From the NCBI GenBank assembly GCA_937136755.1, contig CAKZOR010000084.1, positions 1 through 64,000 of the forward strand: a stretch of DNA of 64,000 nucleotides, written 5' to 3'. A program made the translations under genes and the position numbers. The stretch comes from an uncultured Flavobacteriaceae bacterium. GTDB taxonomy: Bacteria; Bacteroidota; Bacteroidia; Flavobacteriales; Flavobacteriaceae. Shown here in pieces: positions 30,298-39,787 of this stretch (position 1 is the stretch's first letter; each line of letters opens with the position of its first letter). The notes beneath the pieces are model-generated. The model made no database searches. It was not told where the DNA came from and was given only the letters and a program-made list of their open reading frames with translations.

Positions 30298-30473
30298 GCG
30301 TTATTAAAAGCTTTAGCGCGTTTTTTTAACCTCAAACATAATGTAGTGTCAATTTTTTAAAAAACAGCCGCAAATTAAAGCTATGTAGGTTGTTTTTTAT
30401 TGCAAAAACTTATAACAGCGCTACTTTTTTATAAATTAATCTTATGGGTGGTTTTTGGCGCTTTTTTAAAAAA

Positions 30474-30881
30474 TTACCAAGTAGACATTTCTAAAAAGAA
30501 AACAAGCAAGACCGCAGGCACTAAATAAATGACGATTGTTCTGGCGCCGTCATAGTCTTTGGCAACCCTTTGTCCAAAAAGCAGCATGAGTAGAGTAATG
30601 CATCCTACAACTGCCGCACTTAGCGCAACGCTGGGTTTGTTGTAATGAATAATATCCATTATTCCCCAAATACCTAAAACACCGCTTATAACTTCCATGA
30701 CAATAATAGTCACCAGTAAAAAGGGCACGGTATTTTTGAGGAAACTTTTGTTAAAGTGGCCTTTGAGCCATTCAAGGTTTCCTTTCCAATCGATCAATTT
30801 GTCTAATGCGCTTTGTATAAAAGTAATACAGAGGAAAGCGAGTAGTATTAATACCGTTAAGTTGTTTTCGAAATGTAGCAT
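30474..30881 (-). CDS. DoxX-like small membrane protein
   Basis: Four predicted TM segments; FIQSALDKLIDWKGNLEWLKGHFNKSFLKNTVPFLLVTIIVMEVISGVLGIWG. Confidence 0.6.
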   Translation of the reverse strand: MLHFENNLTVLILLAFLCITFIQSALDKLIDWKGNLEWLKGHFNKSFLKNTVPFLLVTIIVMEVISGVLGIWGIMDIIHYNKPSVALSAAVVGCITLLMLLFGQRVAKDYDGARTIVIYLVPAVLLVFFLEMSTW

Positions 30882-30888
30882 AATAAAT

Positions 30889-32046
30889 TTATTTTGAGAC
30901 GGCTTTTGGCGCGTGCAGTAAGCGAGTGAGCGAAATAGCTAGGTCTGTAAAGACCATTTTCGCGTTTCCATTTCTTTCTATTTCGTACATAGCACTTTCT
31001 AAAGCCATGGAGATTTGTTCTATATTTCCTTCGTGTACAAAAGGGGCAAACTTTTTAAAATCAAAATTGGACACCTCAATTTGTGTGTGTTGCAATTGCT
31101 CTAAACCATACTCCATTAAAACCGCTTCTCTAAATAAAGACAAACAGTACAAAAGAAAGTTTTTCTGTATTTCTCTACCAGACTTAGCCACTTCCCCACT
31201 CCAATTGAGCAATTCGTTTATAGCGCTTTTATTTCCCTTAGCTTTAAATGCGGCCCTGACCCAAAACACAAACCATTCACCAAAACGCAATTCTTCTGAA
31301 TCTTGTCTAAAGAGGTCAAGCGCTTTATTGAAGTTGCCCTCTGCCACAACGGCTATTTGTTTGGCATTTTGCGCTGCCGCTCCTTCCGCTAAAAGCCCTT
31401 TCACAACATCTATTTCCTGAAGTTTCTTAAAATAGGTGATTTGGCAACGGGACCTAATGGTCGCGAGCAATTGCTCTTCGTCTTCTGCAATGAGGATAAA
31501 AAGGGTTTTTTCCGGGGGCTCTTCCAGCAGCTTTAATATTTTATTTGCCGCTGCAGTATTCATTTTTTCCACCCCCCAAACTAGCATCACTTTATAACCG
31601 CCTTCATAAGATTTTAAAGAGAGTTTTTGGCTCAGGTCTTTTGCTTCTTCTACAGAGATATTTCCCTGTTTTTTTTCCGTGCCTATCAGTTGGTACCAGT
31701 CAAAGAGGTTGCCATAAACTTGGGTTTGAATAAATGTCCTCCAAGGTGCTGCGTAATGATCGCTAATGGGTTTTGTTTTAGCCATATCTGAAGTGGCAAC
31801 AGGAAACACAAAGTGAAGGTCCGGATGGTTTAGATGATCCATTTTTAAATGGCCCGCTCGTTTCTGTTCTTCGGTTAAACCCTCAGCACTACAAAGCACC
31901 TCTCTAGCCAAAGCCAATGCCATAGCCAGCGTCCCGCTACCCTCTGCTCCCACAAACAATTGTGCATGGGCGAGATGGTTAGACGCTATAGCCGTTTTTA
32001 AACGACTCTTAATGGCCTCTTGTCCTAGAACTTCTGAAAAATGCAT
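30889..32046 (-). CDS. DNA polymerase III subunit delta' (clamp-loader ATPase)
   Basis: MHFSEVLGQEAIKSRLKTAIASNHLAHAQLFVGAEGSGTLAMALALAREV...NTAAANKILKLLEEPPEKTLFILIAEDEEQLLATIRSRCQ. Confidence 0.88.
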   Translation of the reverse strand: MHFSEVLGQEAIKSRLKTAIASNHLAHAQLFVGAEGSGTLAMALALAREVLCSAEGLTEEQKRAGHLKMDHLNHPDLHFVFPVATSDMAKTKPISDHYAAPWRTFIQTQVYGNLFDWYQLIGTEKKQGNISVEEAKDLSQKLSLKSYEGGYKVMLVWGVEKMNTAAANKILKLLEEPPEKTLFILIAEDEEQLLATIRSRCQITYFKKLQEIDVVKGLLAEGAAAQNAKQIAVVAEGNFNKALDLFRQDSEELRFGEWFVFWVRAAFKAKGNKSAINELLNWSGEVAKSGREIQKNFLLYCLSLFREAVLMEYGLEQLQHTQIEVSNFDFKKFAPFVHEGNIEQISMALESAMYEIERNGNAKMVFTDLAISLTRLLHAPKAVSK

Positions 32047-32060
32047 ATTCCAAAGATACA

Positions 32061-32086
32061 AAAAGCCGCCTTTAAAGGCGGCTTTT
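32061..32086 (-). terminator. Intrinsic terminator after the M56 gene
   Basis: AAAAGCCGCC-TTTAAA-GGCGGCTTTT perfect inverted repeat. Confidence 0.75.
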
Positions 32087-32109
32087 GATCTTTTTCTTAA
32101 AAAAGCTTA

Positions 32110-34260
32110 TTATTCTTTTTTGGTCACAATTTCAATGACCCCATTCGCGCCTTTGTCACCATATTTTTCTTGAGCAGACTTGCCTTTTAACACATTGATA
32201 CTTTCAATATTGTTTGGATCTATTTCATTCAGGTTTTTGCCTTTGTCCATGATTTTTCCATCCATTACAATGAGTGGCTGATTTTTACCCTCTGCCGTCC
32301 AGCTATTGGCTGCTCCCTTTACCACGATTATTTTTTGGTCTTTTGCGACTTTTTGTTTTTTTGCCGCTTTCTGTTCTTTTTCGGCTTTCTGTTCTTTTTC
32401 GGCTTTCAGGTTTTTAATCTGAATGACCTTGTGTTTTTTAGGGCCACTGTCTTTAGACACCCAGAGGCCTGAAACAATCTCTTCAGCAGCTTTTTCTAGG
32501 CTCTCCCCCGCTTCATTATCTTTAAACAAATCACCTTCTTTGTCTTGAAATTCTATAGCTTCAATTTTAAATTCAAGCAGCTCCTTTTTCATTTCTGAAG
32601 CCTCCTCTTTCATTTCTCTGGCTTTTTTGACCAGTAATTCTATTTTTTCTTCTGAGTCTATGAGGAAATCTTCATCAAATTCAGCGCTAAAAGTAACCAT
32701 TAAAGAATCCTTATGCTTTTTCCCGGTGCGCACCATCAGAATATTTTTCCCTTCGCTTCCTAAAATATTTTCTGAGACCACTTTTCCATTTAGGCCTTTT
32801 ACAATAAAAATACTATCTCCCTCTTTACCGCGCATCTTTTCAGTCAAGGTATTCCCCTCACTGTCTTTGATAATAAAGACATTTTCATCACTGCCGCCAA
32901 AGACATTTTCAGTCAGAATCTCGCCGTCTTCATTCCTCACTACTACCCTTGTGCTTTTGTACCCTTTAGCGACTTTAGACTTCGTTTGAGCAGCCTTAAA
33001 AGCAGCCTCCGTCAATTGATCATTTTGGCCTAAAGAAATCTCAAAGATAAAGTCACTGATAGGTTCGGTGCCACTTACCGCATACACGCCTATTTTCCCA
33101 CTATCTGACTTAAAACTCGCTTTAATTCCAGTAATTTCTCCTGCCGCATTTCGTTTGATCTTTTTAAATGAAAGCTGCACACCGTATTTATTAAAAAGTT
33201 TTTTGTAGCCATGGTCTCCTTTTAAATCTTCATCAGTAGATGTGGGGGTCACGGCCACAGAAATCCTTGTGCTTGAAACCGTCTTTTTTTCATAAGCAGG
33301 AGGTGGCGGTGGCGGAACAGAAAAGCCATTTGCCTTGTGTACTGGCGGTGGAGGAGGAGGAATGGTATCTAAAGCCTTTGGGCTTTTTGGCGGAGGTGGT
33401 GGCGCTATTTGAGCCACGACTTCCGTGTTAAATGCAAATACAAAGCCTACTAAAAGTGGGGCGAGTAACACACTGGCCCAGGGATTTTTTTTATTGTTTT
33501 TATGGTTGAGCATCATAATACGTTTTTTTAAAAATGAATGATAAAATGGGTGTACCAGACTCAAATGGTCTAAGGGCACGGTTTGTTTGAGTAATATATA
33601 TTGATAGGTTTTTAAGTCTTTGGTGGTGGCTACAGTGAGTTGGTCTGTAAGAAACTCTAGGTTTTCTACCACCGTTTTTCTGTACACCCACAAAAAGGGA
33701 TTCCACCAGGCCATTACCAATAGAAAGTTTGTGAGTAATATGTCCAAAGAGTGCCATTGTTTCACGTGAATTTTTTCATGGGTAAGTATGAGTTCATAGG
33801 CCTCAGAGCGGTATAAATGCGTGGGAAACACAATGGTATTTAAAAATGAAAACGGCCCCTTAACCGCATTGGAGAGCAGTAATTTTGGCGGTGTTTTCTG
33901 AATGGTTTTGGCTTGAATGAGTAGTTTAATAATACTGCCTAGTTTGACTATAATCCACCCTAAAATACAGGCGCTTCCTACTCCAATAATTCCCATGAAT
34001 AAAGCTTCAAGGGAGATGGTATCTGATCCGTTCTGTTGAACAGTTTCAAAAGTGCCTTGAGCCATGAGCGGGTTCCAAGTCATTTGGACAACTTTTTTAA
34101 CGCTAATAAACGGCAGCACAACAGAGAGCAATAGGCCCGATAGTAAAAAATATCTGTTAAAGGAGAATTGTTTTCTGGGATACAGCCAAAAGCGGTATAC
34201 CATAAAGAATAGGCCTAAAATGACCGTGTTTTTCCAAGCAAAATCTACAAAAGTATCCAT
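32110..34260 (-). CDS. BlaR1-like M56 family metallopeptidase with proline-rich linker, Lys-rich repeats and C-terminal TonB-plug-like domain
   Basis: ELILTHEKIHVKQWHSLDILLTNFLLVMAWWNPFLWVYRK (M56); PPPPPP segments; KEQKAEKEQKAAKKQK; tail LIVMDGKIMDKGKNLNEIDPNNIESINVLKGKSAQEKYGDKGANGVIEIVTKKE. Confidence 0.88.
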   Translation of the reverse strand: MDTFVDFAWKNTVILGLFFMVYRFWLYPRKQFSFNRYFLLSGLLLSVVLPFISVKKVVQMTWNPLMAQGTFETVQQNGSDTISLEALFMGIIGVGSACILGWIIVKLGSIIKLLIQAKTIQKTPPKLLLSNAVKGPFSFLNTIVFPTHLYRSEAYELILTHEKIHVKQWHSLDILLTNFLLVMAWWNPFLWVYRKTVVENLEFLTDQLTVATTKDLKTYQYILLKQTVPLDHLSLVHPFYHSFLKKRIMMLNHKNNKKNPWASVLLAPLLVGFVFAFNTEVVAQIAPPPPPKSPKALDTIPPPPPPVHKANGFSVPPPPPPAYEKKTVSSTRISVAVTPTSTDEDLKGDHGYKKLFNKYGVQLSFKKIKRNAAGEITGIKASFKSDSGKIGVYAVSGTEPISDFIFEISLGQNDQLTEAAFKAAQTKSKVAKGYKSTRVVVRNEDGEILTENVFGGSDENVFIIKDSEGNTLTEKMRGKEGDSIFIVKGLNGKVVSENILGSEGKNILMVRTGKKHKDSLMVTFSAEFDEDFLIDSEEKIELLVKKAREMKEEASEMKKELLEFKIEAIEFQDKEGDLFKDNEAGESLEKAAEEIVSGLWVSKDSGPKKHKVIQIKNLKAEKEQKAEKEQKAAKKQKVAKDQKIIVVKGAANSWTAEGKNQPLIVMDGKIMDKGKNLNEIDPNNIESINVLKGKSAQEKYGDKGANGVIEIVTKKE
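32335..32406. repeat. 18-bp in-frame tandem repeat coding KEQKAE-type units
   Basis: CTGTTCTTTTTCGGCTTT at 32371-32388 and 32389-32406 exact, with degenerate copies leftwards. Confidence 0.85.
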
Positions 34261-34262
34261 GC

Positions 34263-34628
34263 TTATTTATTTTTTTCTATGAGCTTAATGATCTCTTTTA
34301 ATTCACTGATGGAAATTTTTTCTTCCCTAGCAAACTGAGAGACAAGGTGGGCGTAGGAGTCACTGAAAAAATCTGAAATGGCTTTTTCCATAAAGACTGC
34401 CCTATAAGATTCTTTGCTTATTACAGGGAAGTACTCATGTGTTTTTCCATAGGCTTTATAGGCCACATAGCCTTTTTCCTCTAAGTTTCTAACCATGGTA
34501 GATAGGGTGTTGTAGTGAGGGATTTCTTGCTGGCCTTTATAGGCTTCCAAAATATCTTTCACAAACCCCTTCTTAAGTCTCCAAAGGATTTTCATCACTT
34601 CTTCTTCCTTATTGGTTAATGGTTTCAT
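34263..34628 (-). CDS. BlaI/MecI/CopY family transcriptional regulator
   Basis: MKPLTNKEEEVMKILWRLKKGFVKDILEAYKGQQEIPHYNTLSTMVRNLEEKGYVAYKAYGKTHEYFPVIS; start trimmed to the conserved Met. Confidence 0.92.
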   Translation of the reverse strand: MKPLTNKEEEVMKILWRLKKGFVKDILEAYKGQQEIPHYNTLSTMVRNLEEKGYVAYKAYGKTHEYFPVISKESYRAVFMEKAISDFFSDSYAHLVSQFAREEKISISELKEIIKLIEKNK

Positions 34629-34658
34629 AAAAACGTGTTTTAATTTTACCACAAATAT

Positions 34659-34697
34659 GTAACTAAAAAAATAGTTATACAACTTATTTTATAGTTA
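34659..34697. promoter_or_regulatory. Candidate BlaI-type operator
   Basis: Inverted repeat TAACTA-N6-TAGTTA (34660-34677) plus a third half-site TAGTTA at 34692, 20 bp from the second; upstream of the blaI-like start. Confidence 0.5.
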
Positions 34698-34757
34698 AAC
34701 GAAAACCTTGTAGTTCAATTTTTATCTTTTAGCCCTATTTGAAGGGCTTATTTTAGG

Positions 34758-34765
34758 TATATTTG
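34758..34765 (+). promoter_or_regulatory. -7 promoter box for pgk
   Basis: TATATTTG, 27 nt upstream of the pgk ATG. Confidence 0.5.
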
Positions 34766-34791
34766 TTTTTGTACAATTTTTAAAAAACCCC

Positions 34792-35988
34792 ATGAAAACA
34801 CTTTCAGATTTTAATTTTAAGGACCAAGTGGCCCTGATCCGTGTAGACTTTAACGTTCCTATGAACGAGGCACAGCAAGTCACAGACACTAATAGAATTT
34901 CAGCAGCGAAATCTACCATAGACGCCGTATTGGCGCAGGGAGGAAAAGCCGTATTAATGAGCCATTTTGGGCGTCCAAAGGGACAAGTAACCCCAAGCAT
35001 GTCTCTTTCTTTAATTGTAGACGCGGTGTCTAACGTATTAGGCGTACCGGTTGCTTTTAGTGAAGATTGTGTGGGAGAAAAAGCCCAGGCTGCAGTAGAC
35101 GCCTTGGCGCCAGGAGGGGTTTTGCTTTTGGAAAACTTGAGATTCCATGCAGCAGAAGAGGCTGGAGACGAAACCTTTGCCAAACAACTGGCTAGTTTGG
35201 GAGACATTTATATTAATGACGCTTTTGGTACTGCGCATAGAGCACATGCCTCTACCACTATTATAGCACAATTCTTTAAAGGGTCATGTTGCTTTGGTGC
35301 TTTATTGGCCAAAGAAATTTTAGCGATTGACAAGGTCATGAGCAGTGGAGAAAAACCTGTTACGGCAATTTTAGGAGGATCTAAAGTCTCTTCTAAAATT
35401 ACCATTATTGAAAATATTTTAGACAAAGTAGATCATTTGATTATTGGAGGTGGAATGACCTACACCTTTATTAAAGCACAAGGGGGTAGCGTTGGAAATT
35501 CTATCTGTGAAGACGACAAAATGGATTTGGCATTAGAGATTTTAGAGAAAGCGTCTGCCAAAGGAGTTCAGGTTCATTTACCTGTGGACGTGTTGGCTGC
35601 TGACGATTTTAACAAAGATGCCAATACACAAGTAGCAGATGTTTTTGCTATTCCTGAAGGATGGGAAGGTTTAGACGCAGGACCAAAAACCTTAGCGCAA
35701 TTTGCAGAAGTCATAGCCCAGTCTAAAACCATTTTATGGAACGGACCTGTAGGCGTTTTTGAGATAGAAACCTTTGCTAAAGGAACCATCGCCATAGGTG
35801 AGGCCATTTCTAAGGCCACTGCTGCAGGGGCATTTTCCCTTGTAGGAGGGGGAGATTCTGTAGCCGCGGTTAAAGAATTTGGATTCGAAAACAAAGTGAG
35901 TTATGTGTCTACAGGAGGCGGCGCTATGTTGGAGAGCTTAGAAGGAAAAACACTTCCAGGCATTGCAGCTATTGAGGCCATGGCTTAA
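34792..35988 (+). CDS. pgk: Phosphoglycerate kinase
   Basis: [14 protein letters not shown]...[14 protein letters not shown]...[11 protein letters not shown]...[13 protein letters not shown]. Confidence 0.97.
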   Translation: MKTLSDFNFKDQVALIRVDFNVPMNEAQQVTDTNRISAAKSTIDAVLAQGGKAVLMSHFGRPKGQVTPSMSLSLIVDAVSNVLGVPVAFSEDCVGEKAQAAVDALAPGGVLLLENLRFHAAEEAGDETFAKQLASLGDIYINDAFGTAHRAHASTTIIAQFFKGSCCFGALLAKEILAIDKVMSSGEKPVTAILGGSKVSSKITIIENILDKVDHLIIGGGMTYTFIKAQGGSVGNSICEDDKMDLALEILEKASAKGVQVHLPVDVLAADDFNKDANTQVADVFAIPEGWEGLDAGPKTLAQFAEVIAQSKTILWNGPVGVFEIETFAKGTIAIGEAISKATAAGAFSLVGGGDSVAAVKEFGFENKVSYVSTGGGAMLESLEGKTLPGIAAIEAMA

Positions 35989-36007
35989 GTTCATTTCCTT
36001 AGTGTAA

Positions 36008-37552
36008 GTGATGAAAAAATTCTACGCAGCATTATTTTTAGGAATATTTCTTGGGCCATTAGTGGCCCAAGAATCTTCTATACGCATATCTCAAGAGGCC
36101 TCTTTATCTCAAGAATTGCCAGCGCTTGCTCTAACAGACACCATCTCAAAACCTTCTTTAGAGGCCTTAGCTTTTACGGTAATTTTAGACTCTATTTTAA
36201 TGGCTTCTCATGTGGTTCAAGATCCAGAGATCAGTTATTCCGCTCAAGACAGCATCACTTTTTTTAATCCACCTAAAGACAGCTTAAAAAGACGTTTGAC
36301 GCTTTTAGATCAGAAAACTATTTTAGACAGCCGCTACAACCCTTCATTGGAGGGGGTTATTAAAATGTATTTACGTTCTAAGAGGATTCTTATTCAAAAA
36401 ATGTTGCATAGAAGCGCGTATTATTTTCCCCTTTTCGAAAGAGAATTAGACGCACTTTCCATGCCTATGGAAATTAAATATTTGGCCATTGTAGAGTCTG
36501 CTTTAAACCCCAAGGCTAGATCTAGGGTAGGCGCTACGGGGCTTTGGCAATTTATGTATGGCACTGGAAAAATGATGGGCCTTGAGGTTAATAATTATAT
36601 TGACGAGCGCCAAGACCCGTTAAAATCTACCCAAGCAGCCTTTAAATATTTAAAAAAATTACACGGGATGTTTGGCGACTGGAATTTGGCTTTAGCGGCC
36701 TATAATTCTGGACCAGGAAATGTTAGAAAAGCCATTAGGCGCGCTGGGGGTGTGAGAGATTTCTGGGCCATAAGAAGTTTTTTACCTAGGGAAACAGCAG
36801 GCTATGTTCCTGCTTTACTCACCACCATGTACTTGTTTGAATACGCAGAAAGCCATGGTTTTGAGTTGCCTAAAACGGTGGCAGCCACTTATGCTACAGA
36901 TACCATTCACCTCAAAAAAGCCATTAGTTTTACCCAACTCTCTAAGGCGCTATCGCTTCCAGAAAAAACCATTGAGCAGTTAAATCCTGTGTATAAGTTA
37001 GGCATCATTCCCGAAATAAAAGGGAAACCCCAAACCTTGAGACTGCCTCCAAAGGCCATAGATCTTTTTATTGACCAGCAAGATAGTATTTATGCTGCGG
37101 TAGCGGTAGAAATGGCTGCCTCCAAAAAACCGTTTCCAGCCCTTCAAACAGTTGGGGCACCACTCAGGTATAGTGTGAAATCTGGAGATTATTTGGGTAA
37201 AATAGCACAGCGATATGGACTGAGGGTTTCAGACATTAAAAAATGGAACAGGCTTAGAAACAACAATCTTTCCATTGGTCAGCGCCTTACGTTATATCCT
37301 AAAAGATTTCCAGCGAGTGTGTCAGGAAGCGCATCGGCCGGAGGCCAAAAAAGCGACCAAAAAAGCCCCCAGAAGTCTCCTTCAATTGCTGCAGATCAAA
37401 AGACCTACACCGTGGCTGTAGGAGACTCACTTTGGAGCATTGCCCAAAAGGTAGAAGGTGTTAGTGTGGCCGATCTTAAAAAATGGAACGATATTTGGAA
37501 CAACCAACTTAAACCAGGCACTACGATCAAGCTTTGTTCGTGCACTCCTTAA
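36008..37552 (+). CDS. Lytic transglycosylase (SLT domain) with two LysM domains, MltD-like
   Basis: YLAIVESALNPKARSRVGATGLWQFMYGTGKMMGLEVNNYIDERQDPLKSTQAAFKYLKKLHG; LysM YSVKSGDYLGKIAQRYGL and YTVAVGDSLWSIAQKVEGV. Confidence 0.93.
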   Translation: MMKKFYAALFLGIFLGPLVAQESSIRISQEASLSQELPALALTDTISKPSLEALAFTVILDSILMASHVVQDPEISYSAQDSITFFNPPKDSLKRRLTLLDQKTILDSRYNPSLEGVIKMYLRSKRILIQKMLHRSAYYFPLFERELDALSMPMEIKYLAIVESALNPKARSRVGATGLWQFMYGTGKMMGLEVNNYIDERQDPLKSTQAAFKYLKKLHGMFGDWNLALAAYNSGPGNVRKAIRRAGGVRDFWAIRSFLPRETAGYVPALLTTMYLFEYAESHGFELPKTVAATYATDTIHLKKAISFTQLSKALSLPEKTIEQLNPVYKLGIIPEIKGKPQTLRLPPKAIDLFIDQQDSIYAAVAVEMAASKKPFPALQTVGAPLRYSVKSGDYLGKIAQRYGLRVSDIKKWNRLRNNNLSIGQRLTLYPKRFPASVSGSASAGGQKSDQKSPQKSPSIAADQKTYTVAVGDSLWSIAQKVEGVSVADLKKWNDIWNNQLKPGTTIKLCSCTP

Positions 37553-37562
37553 AAAACATTTT

Positions 37563-38549
37563 ATGAAAAATATTGCGGTTTTCTTTTCTGTATTTTTCCT
37601 GCTGTCTTCCTGTAAGGAAAAATCCAATTATAAATACCTGCCCGAATCCATTGGTCAGGTGCAGTCTATTTTAGTGGTTATGGAGGAAGATTTATGGGAG
37701 AGTGCTGTGGGAGATTCCGTTAGAAAAGCTTTTATGAGCCCTATTAAGGGACTGGCTGTAGCGGAACCAGCACACCATATTCAATACATACCCCCTTCTG
37801 TTTTTAAGGGAACGGTTAAGCAAAACAGAACAGTTTTAGCAGTGGGCCTAGACAGTTTGTCTCTCGCACACATCAAAAAGGATGTGTATGCAAGACCACA
37901 ATTAATAGGGGTGGTTAAAGGCTTGGACCAAGCAGATATTATGCAGCAGTTTCAAGCGAAGAAAGCTGATTTTATCACTGCCTTTAAGGCATTGGAAATA
38001 GCCCAAACACAAGAGCGGTTTAAGCGCTCCTTAAATAAGGAAAAAGGCATTGAAAATTTGCTGGGTGTTGGGGTAGACATCCCTTCTGCTTACAGGTTGG
38101 GAATGCAGACGGAGCGCTTTGTATGGATAGACAGGGCTATTCCAGCAGGAAGTACTAACTTAATTGCTTACGCCCTACCCTATAATAGTTTCGACAATCC
38201 AGAGACCTTTATAGAAGACATTGTAGCGGCTAGGGATTCTGTGGTAAAAATTCATATTCCAGGGCCAGATGTGCCTGGAAAAAAGACTTATATGAAAACG
38301 GAAACTGTTTTCATGCCTTATGTGTTTCCAGTAGAAATTGGAGGCATGAAAGGCGTAGAGGTTAGAGGCATTTGGGAAATGCATAACTACCCTATGGCAG
38401 GACCTTTTGTGAGTTATATTTTAAATGATCCTTCCAGAGATAGAAAAATAGTCTTAGAGGGTTTTGTGTTTGCGCCTAACAAAGAAAAAAGGCCTCATTT
38501 GTTTGAATTAGAAGCGATAGTGAAGACGCTACACTCCATTCAAAGGTAA
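37563..38549 (+). CDS. DUF4837 family lipoprotein
   Basis: MKNIAVFFSVFFLLSSCKEKSNYKYLPESIGQVQSILVVMEEDLWESAVGDSVR; start revised from 37458 to the lipoprotein signal peptide. Confidence 0.82.
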   Translation: MKNIAVFFSVFFLLSSCKEKSNYKYLPESIGQVQSILVVMEEDLWESAVGDSVRKAFMSPIKGLAVAEPAHHIQYIPPSVFKGTVKQNRTVLAVGLDSLSLAHIKKDVYARPQLIGVVKGLDQADIMQQFQAKKADFITAFKALEIAQTQERFKRSLNKEKGIENLLGVGVDIPSAYRLGMQTERFVWIDRAIPAGSTNLIAYALPYNSFDNPETFIEDIVAARDSVVKIHIPGPDVPGKKTYMKTETVFMPYVFPVEIGGMKGVEVRGIWEMHNYPMAGPFVSYILNDPSRDRKIVLEGFVFAPNKEKRPHLFELEAIVKTLHSIQR

Positions 38550-38569
38550 AATAGGATCTATAAAACAAA

Positions 38570-38601
38570 AAAAAACCCTTCCAACACGGAAGGGGTTTTT
38601 T
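38570..38601. terminator. Bidirectional intrinsic terminator between convergent genes
   Basis: AAAAACCCTTCC-AACAC-GGAAGGGGTTTTTT. Confidence 0.8.
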
Positions 38602-38624
38602 AGTAGAAATGGAGTGATTTCTAC

Positions 38625-38843
38625 TTATTTTTTATCTTCAATCTTAGGATCTACGTCTTTGACGTCGTCTTTTGAAGCGTCTTTAAATTCTTTAATACCG
38701 CTTCCCAGTCCACGCATTAATTCTGGAATTTTCTTTCCTCCGAAAAGTAGTAATACAACAAGAACTACTACAACTATTTGCATGGGGCCAAAGGCTAAAA
38801 AAGGAACTAAACTGATCATAATCAATAATTTTATCTTTGACAA
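38625..38843 (-). CDS. tatA: Sec-independent translocase TatA/TatE
   Basis: [36 protein letters not shown]. Confidence 0.9.
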   Translation of the reverse strand: MSKIKLLIMISLVPFLAFGPMQIVVVVLVVLLLFGGKKIPELMRGLGSGIKEFKDASKDDVKDVDPKIEDKK

Positions 38844-38900
38844 AAGTACTAAAAAAGTTCTAAGATTGTATTTTTCCCTCGCAAATCGTGATACTAAATG

Positions 38901-38908
38901 TATCTTTG
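38901..38908 (+). promoter_or_regulatory. -7 promoter box
   Basis: TATCTTTG just upstream of the M23 peptidase ATG (38915). Confidence 0.45.
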
Positions 38909-38914
38909 TAGTGT

Positions 38915-39784
38915 ATGGCTAAGAAAGCAGTAAAAAAGGAGCGCTCCAAAAATAAATGGCGTTACAAATACCGGCTAGTGGTCTTAAATGAAGACACCTT
39001 TGAAGAGAAAGTGTCCTTTAAGCTCTCTAGGCTCAATGTTTTTGTGGTAGGCACCCTTTCTGCTGTTGCTTTAATTGCAGTTACAATTGTGCTTGTGGCC
39101 TTTACTTCCCTTAGAGAATACATTCCTGGTTACGCCTCAACAGACCTTAAAAGACAGGCTGTTTCTCTAGCAGAAGTCACGGACTCTCTGAGCCAGATTA
39201 TCTCCTATAACGAACGCTATATTGAGCGCATTCGCATGGTGCTTAAAGGAGATTACGCGCCCAGCCAAATTGAGAATGACTCTTTAGACCTTCCCTTTAA
39301 TTTAGATACCACTACTGTAGCACTCACTCCTATTCGTGAAGACTCTATTTTACGCGCCAGGGTAGCCTTAGAAGACCGATACAATTTGTTTGAAAGCAAC
39401 ACCAAAGCCCTGGAAACGGCCTTGTTCCCTCCGGTTAGTGGTTTAATCACCCAGGGATTTGACCCAGAGATAAAGCATTATGCCATAGATATAACCGCGG
39501 AAGAAGACGCCCCTGTTAAAGCCATTACTTCAGGTACTGTGGTCTTTTCGGAATGGACTTCAGATACGGGTTATGTGATCATGATTCAACACAGAAACGG
39601 GATGTTGTCTGTGTATAAACACAACGGGGCCTTGTTAAAAAACCAAGGCGACCAAGTATTGGCGGGTGAGGTAGTGGCTGCCGTGGGGAATACAGGAGAG
39701 TTTTCTACAGGCGCACATTTACATTTTGAATTGTGGGAGAAAGACCGACCGGTAAACCCCTTAAATTATATAGACTTTAATTAA
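38915..39784 (+). CDS. M23 family peptidoglycan DD-metallopeptidase
   Basis: [87 protein letters not shown]. Confidence 0.93.
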   Translation: MAKKAVKKERSKNKWRYKYRLVVLNEDTFEEKVSFKLSRLNVFVVGTLSAVALIAVTIVLVAFTSLREYIPGYASTDLKRQAVSLAEVTDSLSQIISYNERYIERIRMVLKGDYAPSQIENDSLDLPFNLDTTTVALTPIREDSILRARVALEDRYNLFESNTKALETALFPPVSGLITQGFDPEIKHYAIDITAEEDAPVKAITSGTVVFSEWTSDTGYVIMIQHRNGMLSVYKHNGALLKNQGDQVLAGEVVAAVGNTGEFSTGAHLHFELWEKDRPVNPLNYIDFN

Positions 39785-39787
39785 CCT

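Noticed and set aside
30926-31420. Plus-strand ORF of 164 aa opposite the DNA polymerase III delta' gene
   Set aside because: Antisense shadow ORF; the delta' product has clear AAA+ motifs on the other strand.
32627-32989. Plus-strand ORF of 120 aa opposite the M56 peptidase
   Set aside because: Low-complexity Ser/Phe-rich shadow of the repeat-containing M56 gene.
33300-33420. GGAGGTGGCGG-type repeats as a microsatellite or CRISPR-like array
   Set aside because: Explained by polyproline coding segments in the M56 linker; no regular spacer/repeat structure. No CRISPR array seen anywhere in the window.
34722-35207. Minus-strand ORF of 161 aa opposite pgk (also 35574-35894 and 35208-35426)
   Set aside because: Antisense to the unambiguous pgk gene; composition is a mirror of codon-biased coding sequence, with no recognisable domain.
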